Shown: positions 1 through 6,202, counted from the stretch's first letter. The stretch: DNA of 8,386 nucleotides from an uncultured Alphaproteobacteria bacterium (GCA_937903315.1 CALCZO010000159.1:1-8386), one strand, 5' to 3'. The notes: a model not told the origin generated them from the sequence alone. Numbers and translations: made by a program.

Positions 1-2
1 TC

Positions 3-485
3 ATCGGCGGCGTGTTCAACACCTTCCCCTACACCTCGTTCTCGCAGAACGTCGGGCTGGTCGGGGTCACCGGCGTGCGCTCGCGCTGGGTGGCGGTGGC
101 GGGCGGCGCAATCCTCGTGCTGCTCGGGCTGACGCCGAAGCTGGCGCAGCTTGTTGAGTCGGTGCCGACCTTCGTGCTCGGCGGCGCCGGCATCGTGATG
201 TTCGGCATGGTCGCGGCGACCGGCATCCGCATCCTGTCAGCGGTGGATTTCGGTGCCAACCGCAATAACCTGTACATCGTCGCCATCTCACTCGGCTTCG
301 GCATGATCCCGCTGGTTGCGCCGAAGTTCTTCCAGTACATGCCCAAGGCGCTCGGCCCGCTGCTGCACTCGGGTATCCTGCTGACCGCGATCATGGCGGT
401 CGTGCTCAACCTCTACTTCAACGGTGTCAAAAGCCAGGCCGAGGCCGAGGCCGAGGCCGCAGCCTCCAGCCACGGCAGCGAATAA
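3..485 (+). CDS. NCS2 (NAT) family nucleobase permease, C-terminal part; xanthine/urate type
   Basis: Only the last 160 residues are present; the 5' part lies outside the window and the frame is open at the left edge. Proteins of this family are inner-membrane symporters that import purine or pyrimidine bases with protons or sodium. The fragment carries the family signature QNVGLVGVTG (residues 15-24), matching the NAT motif [Q/E]NxGxxxxTG. It follows an FNTFPYTSFSQ segment like that of PbuX/UacT-type xanthine and urate carriers. A Gly rather than Arg at the signature end fits purine rather than uracil carriers by family knowledge. Several hydrophobic segments follow, then a cytoplasmic-looking Ala/Glu tail encoded by a short tandem repeat. 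The gene ends just before a hairpin terminator. The exact substrate cannot be settled from this fragment. Confidence 0.9.
   Translation: MGGVFNTFPYTSFSQNVGLVGVTGVRSRWVAVAGGAILVLLGLTPKLAQLVESVPTFVLGGAGIVMFGMVAATGIRILSAVDFGANRNNLYIVAISLGFGMIPLVAPKFFQYMPKALGPLLHSGILLTAIMAVVLNLYFNGVKSQAEAEAEAAASSHGSE
435..464 (+). repeat. GAGGCC hexanucleotide tandem repeat in permease 3' end
   Basis: Three perfect GAGGCC units (441-458) are flanked by imperfect ones (CAGGCC before, GCAGCC after). In frame they encode alternating Glu and Ala (AEAEAEA) in the hydrophilic tail of the permease. The unit is six bases, so copy-number change would add or remove two residues without shifting frame. Confidence 0.7.
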
Positions 486-520
486 ACCGCGCAGCGGCGT
501 CGAATAACGAGAAAACGTCC

Positions 521-559
521 CGGCCGGCAGGGTTCACCCCCTCGCCGGCCGCTTCTTTT
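521..559. terminator. Bidirectional intrinsic terminator between convergent genes
   Basis: A perfect 8-bp GC stem, CGGCCGGC (521-528) with GCCGGCCG (544-551), can extend inward by AGGG/CCCT with one bulged base, leaving a six-base loop. On the + strand it is followed by CTTCTTTT. On the - strand it is followed by GGGACGTTTTC, a T-tract from the AAAA at 512-515. It lies between the permease stop and the convergent DUF1499 gene stop, as expected for a shared terminator. Confidence 0.75.
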
Positions 560-579
560 GTGGGATCAGCGTTGGACCA

Positions 580-1347
580 TCAGGGCCGCGCGGCGTCCTG
601 CAAGGCTTCGGCAAAGGCGCGGATGCGCGCGGCATTGGCGCCGAGATCGTGCCGCCCGATGCGCGAGGCCGAGCGGATGTCGATCCGCGTGCCGTTGGCA
701 TGGGGGCGGATGCGGATGGTGATGTCGTCGACGAACCGCATCAGCAGCGTACGCGAGGTAGCCTCGATCCGCCCGGTGCCGGAGCGGCCGGCGGGCGGTA
801 CCTTCTCGATCACCTGCCATTTGAGATCGCCGGCGACCTCGAGCGCCAGATCGAAGGCCTCGTCGGGTGCCACGTCGAGAATCACCGGCTCGAGATCGGC
901 GTAGCCCTTCTGCTGCGCGGCGCGCACGCCATCGCCCGGCAGATCCGGCACATGGCCGCCGCGCGCCGTCAGCGCCGCCCGCGAGCGTGAAAATGCCGGC
1001 ACTTCAGCGAGATCAGTGCTGATGTCGTTGATCGGCGGCAGGCGAAAGGCCCGGACCACCTGCCACAGCGGCACGGCGAGGATGGCCAGCGCCAGCAGCG
1101 CACCGATATTGGCCCGCACAAGGCCAATCGCGCCCGAGCGCCAGATCTCGACATAGGCCGCGAGCGCCAGCGCCAGCGCGATGGCGGCGAGCACCACGCC
1201 CGAGGCGGTGGCGATCAGTCCCTTGTCCTGCGGGAACACCATCCACCGGGTCAGCGCGATGCCGGCCAGCACCACCGCCAGCGCAAAGCCGGCCAGCCGG
1301 CGGCTCCACAGCGCCAGACGCGAATACTGCCGGGGAAAATGCCGCAT
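580..1347 (-). CDS. DUF1499 domain membrane protein
   Basis: This is a 255-residue protein of unknown function with an N-terminal membrane part and a C-terminal soluble domain. Three hydrophobic segments lie at about residues 17-35, 43-65 and 76-100. The DUF1499 domain runs from about residue 105 to 252. Its recognisable core is RIEATSRT followed by RFVDDITIRIRP and DIRSASRIGRHDLGANAARI, the conserved part of the family. No catalytic residues are known for DUF1499, so no activity is proposed. The start at 1347 has a weak GGCAGGGCGG ribosome site about 3-12 nt upstream on the minus strand. The gene is divergent from the MarR-family regulator and converges on the permease terminator, so it is transcribed alone in this window. 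The divergent layout makes it a candidate target of that regulator, which is an inference. Confidence 0.9.
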   Translation of the reverse strand: MRHFPRQYSRLALWSRRLAGFALAVVLAGIALTRWMVFPQDKGLIATASGVVLAAIALALALAAYVEIWRSGAIGLVRANIGALLALAILAVPLWQVVRAFRLPPINDISTDLAEVPAFSRSRAALTARGGHVPDLPGDGVRAAQQKGYADLEPVILDVAPDEAFDLALEVAGDLKWQVIEKVPPAGRSGTGRIEATSRTLLMRFVDDITIRIRPHANGTRIDIRSASRIGRHDLGANAARIRAFAEALQDAARP

Positions 1348-1422
1348 GACCGCCCTGCCGGATGACCGTTCCCATCCTTCTGGACGGTGGGTGCCGTCAG
1401 CGTCAAGCCGCCGGTGCCGGTT

Positions 1423-1443
1423 TCAGGTTGCCAGACAACCTGA
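1423..1443. promoter_or_regulatory. Inverted repeat, candidate MarR-family operator
   Basis: Two perfect 8-bp arms, TCAGGTTG (1423-1430) and CAACCTGA (1436-1443), are separated by five bases (CCAGA). The size and the inner TTG-N5-CAA pattern fit the short palindromes bound by MarR-family dimers. It lies in the divergent space between the DUF1499 gene and the marR-like gene, and overlaps a putative -35 box. Binding by this regulator is inferred from position and shape only. Confidence 0.5.
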
Positions 1444-1456
1444 CGCGCCGTATCAG
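1428..1456 (+). promoter_or_regulatory. Candidate sigma70-type promoter of the marR-like gene
   Basis: TTGCCA (1428-1433) resembles the -35 consensus at five of six positions. It is separated by 17 bp from TATCAG (1451-1456), which matches -10 at four of six. Transcription would begin near 1463, giving a leader of about 22 nt before the ATG at 1485. The -35 box lies inside the inverted repeat at 1423-1443, so a bound repressor would block it. Confidence 0.4.
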
Positions 1457-1484
1457 AGCAAAAACACCGACCAATGGTTTGCTG

Positions 1485-1940
1485 ATGCCCTTTGCCGATC
1501 CACCAACGACTAGCCGTGTCTGGTTCCGTTACATCCGGCTGCATCAGGCGCTCTACAGCGAAGTCGCGACTCGGTTGCGCGTCATCGGGCTCTCCGTGCC
1601 GCAGTTCGACGTGCTGTCGACCCTGACCGAGCGCGAGGGCATGAGCCAGAGGGAACTGGCCGACCGGCTTTATGTCACCAAGGGCAATGTCTCGGGCCTG
1701 ATCGACCGGCTGGTCGAGGCCGGGCTTGTCGTCCGGCAGGCGACGCCCGACGACCGGCGCTCCCACTCGCTCTATCTGACCGAGGAAGGCGTGCGCCTCG
1801 CCCGGCTGGGCATGGAGAGCCACAACCGCTTCATGGCCGAAACGCTGGGTCAACTGAAAGCCGACGATGTCGCCACGCTCGATCGCATCCTCATCTCCTG
1901 GCGCGATGTGGCGCGCACCGTCTCATCGGCGAAGGACTGA
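1485..1940 (+). CDS. MarR-family winged-helix transcriptional regulator
   Basis: This 151-residue cytoplasmic DNA-binding protein has the usual MarR length. Helical dimerisation segments lie at about 10-35 and 103-148, flanking a winged helix-turn-helix. The fold region runs PQFDVLSTL (39-47), SQRELADRL (54-62) and the recognition helix TKGNVSGLIDRLVEAGLV (65-82). The wing contains PDDRRSHSLYLTEEG (88-102) with the conserved DxR. There is no cysteine, so thiol redox sensing of the OhrR kind is excluded; a small-molecule ligand or other cue is more likely but unknown. The reading frame is open back to 1362, but MarR homology begins only after 1485 and the upstream part overlaps the promoter and palindrome. 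I therefore chose ATG 1485, although no clear Shine-Dalgarno precedes it. TTG at 1479 is an alternative. Confidence 0.9.
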   Translation: MPFADPPTTSRVWFRYIRLHQALYSEVATRLRVIGLSVPQFDVLSTLTEREGMSQRELADRLYVTKGNVSGLIDRLVEAGLVVRQATPDDRRSHSLYLTEEGVRLARLGMESHNRFMAETLGQLKADDVATLDRILISWRDVARTVSSAKD

Positions 1941-2050
1941 GACCGGGGTGGTGACCTCCTGCCTGTCGCTTTACCCGTTGGTAACGCTGTTGCCGCAAGC
2001 TGATCCTCATGCCGCGCGGGGGGGCCCGCCAGCCAGAGGTTCAGCGTATC

Positions 2051-2275
2051 ATGCCCGTTCCGTTCAAACTGCCGACACCCCGCATGCCCGGCCCGCCGGC
2101 CGATCAGATTCAGGATGCGCGCTACCAGCTCGGACGGCTCTATCGCGAGATCGGCGTCAATGCCGTGGCCAGCGCGCTGAATGTCCGCATCCCGTCGGAC
2201 GAGGATCGCGAGGCCGTGGCCCGTGCCGCCCGCGAGGTTCGGCCACAGCCGGCCCGGACGACACGCGCGGCTTGA
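2051..2275 (+). CDS. Small hypothetical protein (74 aa)
   Basis: I do not recognise a family. The protein is 74 residues, with a Pro-rich start (PFKLPTPRMPGPP), a helix-prone middle (DQIQDARYQLGRLYREIGVNAVASALNV) and a charged, Arg/Ala-rich end. There is no signal peptide, no membrane segment and no cysteine. An AGAGG (2035-2039) lies 11 nt before the ATG, a rather long spacing. An in-frame ATG at 2009 would add 14 residues of GC-rich, low-information sequence and was not preferred. The stop is 19 nt before the phosphoesterase start, so the two could share a transcript. The middle segment looks like real protein rather than a chance frame, but coding status needs a homology check. Confidence 0.55.
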   Translation: MPVPFKLPTPRMPGPPADQIQDARYQLGRLYREIGVNAVASALNVRIPSDEDREAVARAAREVRPQPARTTRAA

Positions 2276-2283
2276 CCGGCGCC

Positions 2284-2289
2284 GGAGGG
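2284..2289 (+). promoter_or_regulatory. Shine-Dalgarno fixing the metallophosphoesterase start
   Basis: GGAGGG lies five bases before ATG 2295. It decides for this start over an in-frame ATG at 2181, which would add 38 Arg-rich residues ahead of the Tat leader and overlap the small upstream gene. Confidence 0.7.
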
Positions 2290-2294
2290 CCGCA

Positions 2295-3203
2295 ATGATC
2301 GGCCGCCGCTCCCTGCTCAAATGGCTGTTCGGCGCGTTTGCCGGCGGCTTTGGCCTTGCCAGCTACGGATTTGCCATCGAACCGGCGCACCGGCTCGCCG
2401 TTGCCCGCTACCGGATCAGGCCGGACGGCTGGCCGCAGGGAATGCGGCTGACCATCGCCGCGTTATCCGACATCCATGCCTCCGAACCGCAGATGGGTCT
2501 TGCCCGCATCCGCGAGGTGGTGCGTCAGACCAATGCGCTCGGCGCCGATATCATCCTGATGCTCGGCGACTATGGCATGGGCCAGACGCTCTATGCCCGA
2601 CCGGTGCCGCTGCCGCTGCTGGCCGAGGCGCTGGAGCCGCTGTCGGCGCCGCTCGGCGTCTACGGCATTCTGGGCAACCACGACTATTGGGGAACCAGCC
2701 TCACCAACTGGCCGTACACGCCGGAGAAGATCGACGAAACCGCCGAACACTACCGCGTCATGCTGCGCGAGGCCGGCGTCACGCTGCTCGAAAACGACGT
2801 CCGGCGGATCGACAAGGGCGGTCAGCCGTTCTGGCTGATCGGCACCGGTTCGCTGATCGCGCTGCCGATCGCAGCCGGGCGGTTCAGGAGCTATGCCCGG
2901 CTTGACGAACAGGTCGCCCGGATCACCGACGATGCGCCGGCGATCCTGATGGCGCATGAACCGGACCTGTTCCCCTCCGTGCCCAGACGGATCGGCCTCA
3001 CGCTCTCGGGCCATACGCACGGCGGACAGGTGCGGCTGTTCGGCTATTCGCCGGTCACGCCGTCGAAATACCGCAACCGCTATGCCTATGGCCATGTTGT
3101 CGAAGACGGACGCAACCTGATCGTCTCGGGCGGGCTCGGCACCTCGGTGATGCCGGTGCGGTTCGGCGTGCCGCCGGAGATCGTGCTTATCGAGATCGGC
3201 TGA
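2295..3203 (+). CDS. Tat-exported metallophosphoesterase, YaeI-like
   Basis: A 302-residue calcineurin-type phosphoesterase with a dinuclear metal site. It begins with a twin-arginine leader, GRRSLLKWLF (3-12), followed by a hydrophobic run to about residue 26, so it is probably exported or membrane-anchored with its domain in the periplasm. Metal-binding motifs occur in family order: SDIH (D59, H61), GDY (D92), GNHD (N128, H129), AHEPD (H221) and SGHTHGGQ (H240, H242). The set is complete, so the enzyme should be active. Relatives such as E. coli YaeI cleave phosphodiester bonds, with lipid-linked substrates suggested; the substrate here is unknown. It follows the 74-residue gene closely. 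Its last 17 bases overlap the 3' end of the convergent RNA methyltransferase gene, with no hairpin terminator between them. Confidence 0.93.
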   Translation: MIGRRSLLKWLFGAFAGGFGLASYGFAIEPAHRLAVARYRIRPDGWPQGMRLTIAALSDIHASEPQMGLARIREVVRQTNALGADIILMLGDYGMGQTLYARPVPLPLLAEALEPLSAPLGVYGILGNHDYWGTSLTNWPYTPEKIDETAEHYRVMLREAGVTLLENDVRRIDKGGQPFWLIGTGSLIALPIAAGRFRSYARLDEQVARITDDAPAILMAHEPDLFPSVPRRIGLTLSGHTHGGQVRLFGYSPVTPSKYRNRYAYGHVVEDGRNLIVSGGLGTSVMPVRFGVPPEIVLIEIG

Positions 3204-4416
3204 CCGCAGCCCGCGTGAACACGCCAACCAGTTCGACATGAGCGCTGTAGGCGAACTGGTCGACCGGCGTCACGCGCTCCAGCACAAAGCCGGCCGCCAC
3301 CAGCAGCGCCGCATCGCGGGCAAAACTCATCGGATCGCACGACACATAGACGATGCGCGCGAGCGTGGCGACCCGCGCGAGCTGATGCACCTGCGCCTCG
3401 GCCCCGGCACGGGCGGGATCGAGGACCACGGCATCGGTATCGGCCAGTTCGCCCGGCAGCAGCGGACGGCGGAACAGGTCGCGCCCTTCGGCCATCACCG
3501 GCTTCAGCCCCGGCGTTGCGCGCGCGGCCCGCAGCAGCGCCTCGATCGCCGGACGGTCGCTGTCGTAGGCGCGGACATGCGCGGTTTCCGCCAGCCGCAG
3601 GGCAAACGGCCCGGCACCGGAAAACAGATCGACCACGCGCCGCGCCCTGCCGGTGGCCGCAACGACCAGCCGCGCCAGCGTCTCCTCGCCGAGCCGCGTC
3701 GCCTGCAGGAACCCGCCGGGCGGCGCGTTGACCATCGCCCGGCCCATCGCCACCAGCGGCGCGCGGCGCTCGACCACCACATCGCCATGCAGCGACAGGC
3801 GGGCCAGATCGAGCCGGTTGGCCAGCGCCGACAGGTCCAGCCGCAGCGCGGCGTCGATCTTGCCGGGCCCGCGGATATCGGCATCGATGCCGCCTTCGGT
3901 CGCCGTCAGCTGCACGTCCATCGGCTTGCCGAGCCGGGCCAGCGGACGGCCGAGCGCGCGGGCCAGCGCCGGCGCATCGGCAAGCGCCGGCACCAGCACC
4001 GGGCAGGCGTCGAGATCGACAAGGTCATGTGTGCCGGCGCGCATGAACCCGGCGGCGAGACCGCCGGGCGCGGCTTTCAGATGCAGGACGACGCGGCGCC
4101 GTCCCTCGCCATGGGCGGCGACGAGCGGGGCAATCTCCGGCGTCAGCCCGGCACGGGTCAGAGTGGTCACCACGATGCCGCGCTTCCACTCCGCATAGGG
4201 GCCGGGCGCGACATGCTGCATCCGGCACCCGCCGCAGACACCATAATGGCGGCAGAACGGGGCGATGCGATCGGGACTTGCGGTGACGATCTCGGCCGGA
4301 TGGCCGACCGGATCAAGCCGTACCGTTTCGCCCGGCAGGGACAGCGGCACATGCCGGCCATCCTCGCTCACCCCGTCGCCCTTGAGGCCGAGCGCCACAA
4401 TCTTAACCGAATTCAT
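3187..4416 (-). CDS. TrmA/RumA-type class I SAM-dependent RNA (uracil-5-) methyltransferase, RlmD-like
   Basis: This 409-residue cytoplasmic enzyme is predicted to methylate C5 of a uracil in rRNA or tRNA. An N-terminal TRAM-like beta segment (about 3-45) precedes four cysteines, C55, C61, C64 and C138. Their CX5CX2C spacing plus a distant fourth matches the 4Fe-4S site of RumA/RlmD. The SAM-binding motif is DLFSGAGPFALRL (263-275), with FLQ at 237-239. The catalytic cysteine is C360 in YVSCDPMSFARD, and the proposed base is E395 in SAHVELV. Two positions differ from the usual motifs: SCDP instead of SCNP, and DPARAG (333-338) instead of DPPRxG. Its start overlaps the tlyA stop in ATGA, so translation is probably coupled. 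Whether the target is rRNA or tRNA cannot be told from sequence; RlmD-like is the best guess. Confidence 0.9.
   Translation of the reverse strand: MNSVKIVALGLKGDGVSEDGRHVPLSLPGETVRLDPVGHPAEIVTASPDRIAPFCRHYGVCGGCRMQHVAPGPYAEWKRGIVVTTLTRAGLTPEIAPLVAAHGEGRRRVVLHLKAAPGGLAAGFMRAGTHDLVDLDACPVLVPALADAPALARALGRPLARLGKPMDVQLTATEGGIDADIRGPGKIDAALRLDLSALANRLDLARLSLHGDVVVERRAPLVAMGRAMVNAPPGGFLQATRLGEETLARLVVAATGRARRVVDLFSGAGPFALRLAETAHVRAYDSDRPAIEALLRAARATPGLKPVMAEGRDLFRRPLLPGELADTDAVVLDPARAGAEAQVHQLARVATLARIVYVSCDPMSFARDAALLVAAGFVLERVTPVDQFAYSAHVELVGVFTRAAVSRSR
4413..4416 (-). other. ATGA stop/start overlap coupling tlyA to the RNA methyltransferase
   Basis: On the minus strand the tlyA TGA and the ATG of the downstream RNA methyltransferase share the bases ATGA. 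This arrangement is typical of translational coupling within an operon and supports both gene boundaries. Confidence 0.85.
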
Positions 4417-5150
4417 GCTCCGCCCCTCCGCGCCACGATCAGGAATTCGCGGTTGCCGTCGCCGCCGCTGATCGGCGAGGCGATGGCGTCACCCACGCCG
4501 AAACCAAGCCCGGCCAGCGTTGCCGCAACCGCCGCGATCACCCGGTCGTGCACCGCCGGCTCACGGACGATGCCGCCCTTGCCGATATCCCTGCGCCCGG
4601 CCTCGAACTGCGGCTTGACCAGAGCGACCAGCACCGCACGCGGTGCCAGCAGCGCCGTCACCGCCGGCAGCACCAGCGCCAGCGGAATGAAACTGACGTC
4701 GATGACCGCCAGCGCGACCGGGCCGGCCGGATCGGCCTCCAGCCGCCGGATATCGGTGCCTTCCATCAGTGTGACGCGCGGATCGCCGCGGAGGCTCACA
4801 TGGAACTGGTCGCGCCCGGTATCGACCGCCAGCACATGCGCCGCGCCGCGCCTGAGCAGCACATCGGTAAACCCGCCGGTCGAAGACCCGACATCGAGAC
4901 AGCGCCAGCCCGCCGGATCGATGCCGAAGTGATCGAGCGCATGGGCGAGCTTGACGCCGCCGCGCGAGACGTACGGATGCGCTGCCGTCGCCACAATCTC
5001 GGCGTCGACCGGCAGCATATCGGACGGCTTGCGGACCACCGCACCGTCAGCTGTGACGCAGCCGGCAGCAATCGCTTCCTGGGCGCGGGTCCGGGTCTCG
5101 AAGTATCCGCGCGCCAGCAGCAGACGGTCGGCGCGCTCTCGGGGTGTCAT
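4413..5150 (-). CDS. tlyA: TlyA family rRNA 2'-O-methyltransferase (hemolysin A family)
   Basis: This 245-residue protein has the full TlyA layout. An N-terminal S4-like RNA-binding domain (about 4-57) is followed by the linker HPYVSRGGVKL and an FtsJ-like Rossmann methyltransferase domain. The SAM motif is CLDVGSSTGGFTDVLL (84-99). The catalytic tetrad of this family is visible as K67 (SRGGVK), D151 (VIDVSF), K179 (LVKPQF) and E235 (NREFL), spaced almost exactly as in the Mycobacterium enzyme. Family members methylate the 2'-OH of cytidines in 16S and/or 23S rRNA. The start at 5150 is the first start codon after an in-frame stop, although no clear Shine-Dalgarno precedes it. The gene overlaps the next RNA methyltransferase by four bases, forming a two-gene RNA-modification operon. 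Confidence 0.94.
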   Translation of the reverse strand: MTPRERADRLLLARGYFETRTRAQEAIAAGCVTADGAVVRKPSDMLPVDAEIVATAAHPYVSRGGVKLAHALDHFGIDPAGWRCLDVGSSTGGFTDVLLRRGAAHVLAVDTGRDQFHVSLRGDPRVTLMEGTDIRRLEADPAGPVALAVIDVSFIPLALVLPAVTALLAPRAVLVALVKPQFEAGRRDIGKGGIVREPAVHDRVIAAVAATLAGLGFGVGDAIASPISGGDGNREFLIVARRGGA

Positions 5151-5213
5151 CGGGGATGGATCGCTAAGAAGTTACCGTTGTCGACTGCCGCAACTCCCTA
5201 CACATCCTTGAAA

Positions 5214-5231
5214 GAAACACTACCTTGTTTC
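5214..5231. promoter_or_regulatory. Inverted repeat in the tlyA/SOD divergent region
   Basis: Perfect 6-bp arms GAAACA (5214-5219) and TGTTTC (5226-5231) are separated by six bases. It lies 63 bp upstream of the tlyA start and 56 bp upstream of the SOD start, in the only non-coding sequence between the two divergent genes. It could be an operator for either. I do not recognise it as a known box, and no good -35/-10 pair could be placed next to it. Short repeats like this can arise by chance. Confidence 0.3.
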
Positions 5232-5274
5232 ACAGGCCAACCGGTCAAAGCCGCATCCGGCGGCGCGGAGCCAC

Positions 5275-5281
5275 AGGGAGG
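5275..5281 (+). promoter_or_regulatory. Shine-Dalgarno fixing the superoxide dismutase start
   Basis: AGGGAGG lies six bases before ATG 5288. This selects 5288 over the in-frame ATG at 5225 and places the twin-arginine motif near the N-terminus, where a Tat leader needs it. Confidence 0.75.
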
Positions 5282-5287
5282 ACTTCG

Positions 5288-5998
5288 ATGACGATGCTCA
5301 ACAGACGGCATTTCCTGGCTGCCGCGACGGCGACGTTCGCCGCGCCCTCCGCCTTCGCACAGGCTCCCGCCGGGCCCTACAGCCGCGCGCCGCTCGGTTA
5401 CGCGTTCAATGCGCTGGAGCCGCATATCGACACCAGGACAATGGAAATCCATTCCGAACGGCATCATCAGGCCTATGTCGGCAACATGAACGCGTTCGCC
5501 AAGGATGGGCCGGAGTGGTCCAAGAAGCCGGTTCAGGAGATTCTGGCCAATCTCAACGCCCTGCCCGAGGCGATCCGCACCGGCGTGCGCAACAACCTGG
5601 GCGGACATGCCAACCATACGATGTTCTGGCAGATCATGGGCGCGAATGGCGGCAAGCCGGACGGCGAGGTTCTGGCCGCGATCACGCGCGATCTCGGCGG
5701 GGTTGAAAAAATGCAGGCCGACTTCAACGCCTCGGGCCTGCGCGTCTTCGGGTCAGGCTGGACGTTCGTCACCGTCGACAAGGACGGCAAACTCGCCATC
5801 GTCAACAAGCCCAATCAGGACACTCCGCTGATGGACGGCCAGCGCGCGCTGCTGGGCAACGACGTGTGGGAGCATGCCTATTACCTCAACTACCAGAACC
5901 GCCGTGCCGATTATCTCAAGGCGTGGTGGAATGTCGTCAACTGGGGCGAGGTCGCCAGGCGCTATGCCGCTGCCAAGGCCGGAACGCTGACGATCTGA
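5288..5998 (+). CDS. Exported superoxide dismutase, Mn-type (SodA-like) with Tat leader
   Basis: A 236-residue Fe/Mn superoxide dismutase that converts superoxide to hydrogen peroxide and oxygen. It starts with a twin-arginine leader, NRRHFLAAA (5-13), ending in AFA|Q with predicted cleavage after residue 24. The folded metalloenzyme should therefore act in the periplasm. The mature part shows MEIHSERHHQAYV (52-64), GGHANHTMFW (105-114) and NDVWEHAYYLNY (191-202). Metal ligands are H55, H110, D192 and H196, with the active-site tyrosine at 63. The GGHANH segment combined with Q177 in NKPNQD is the manganese-type arrangement, since iron enzymes usually carry the key Gln near the second His. 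Metal use cannot be proved from sequence. A hairpin terminator follows, suggesting a single-gene transcript. It is divergent from tlyA. Confidence 0.94.
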   Translation: MTMLNRRHFLAAATATFAAPSAFAQAPAGPYSRAPLGYAFNALEPHIDTRTMEIHSERHHQAYVGNMNAFAKDGPEWSKKPVQEILANLNALPEAIRTGVRNNLGGHANHTMFWQIMGANGGKPDGEVLAAITRDLGGVEKMQADFNASGLRVFGSGWTFVTVDKDGKLAIVNKPNQDTPLMDGQRALLGNDVWEHAYYLNYQNRRADYLKAWWNVVNWGEVARRYAAAKAGTLTI

Positions 5999-6028
5999 GG
6001 CGGTTGCCCGCTGACCCATGGCGGAGAA

Positions 6029-6062
6029 ACGGGGCGCTGAGGCAGGCGTCCCGTCATTTTAT
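6029..6062 (+). terminator. Intrinsic terminator after the superoxide dismutase gene
   Basis: ACGGGGCGC (6029-6037) pairs with GCGTCCCGT (6046-6054) over nine base pairs, including one G-U, closing an eight-base loop. CATTTTAT follows. The T-tract is short, but the position 31 nt after the SOD stop fits a Rho-independent terminator. Confidence 0.6.
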
Positions 6063-6155
6063 GCGATTGCGCGCATGTCCCGCGCGGCATCGGCACGACA
6101 GGCCCAGGATCGGAAGCCGATGATCGTGACACGCGCGCAGCAGCACACCGCACGG

Positions 6156-6196
6156 TTGCCATTTCATCAGTTTCTTCTAATATAATAAAAAAGGAG
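6156..6196 (+). promoter_or_regulatory. AT-rich leader with candidate promoter and strong ribosome site
   Basis: In this GC-rich DNA the stretch from about 6161 to 6192 is strikingly AT-rich. TTGCCA (6156-6161) could be a -35 box, with TAATAT (6178-6183, 16-bp spacer) or TATAAT (6181-6186, 19-bp spacer) as -10. Transcription would then start near 6190, close to the AAGGAG at 6191-6196. That ribosome site is ideally placed six bases before ATG 6203. The overlap of start site and ribosome site is awkward, so the tract may instead keep an mRNA leader unstructured. Confidence 0.4.
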
Positions 6197-6202
6197 TGCG
6201 CC

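Noticed and set aside
1251..1853. A 200-codon minus-strand open frame spanning the divergent region
   Set aside because: It overlaps both the DUF1499 start and the MarR gene, which have clear family motifs. Its own translation shows no family signature.
1971..1984. TTACC-CGTT-GGTAA short inverted repeat after the MarR gene
   Set aside because: The arms are only five bases, there is no T-tract and no promoter element next to it; such repeats are expected by chance.
3238..4932. A 564-codon open frame on the + strand, the longest in the window
   Set aside because: It lies antisense to the RNA methyltransferase and tlyA, both of which have complete catalytic motifs. Its product is Arg/Gln/His-rich with no recognisable domain, typical of an antisense frame in GC-rich DNA.
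5178..5204. TTGTCG / TACACA as a promoter for the SOD gene
   Set aside because: The spacer is only 15 bp and both boxes match consensus poorly, so I did not list it as a feature.
5208..5214. CTTGAAA upstream of the SOD gene as a heat-shock sigma-32 -35 box
   Set aside because: No CCCCAT-like -10 element occurs at a suitable spacing downstream.
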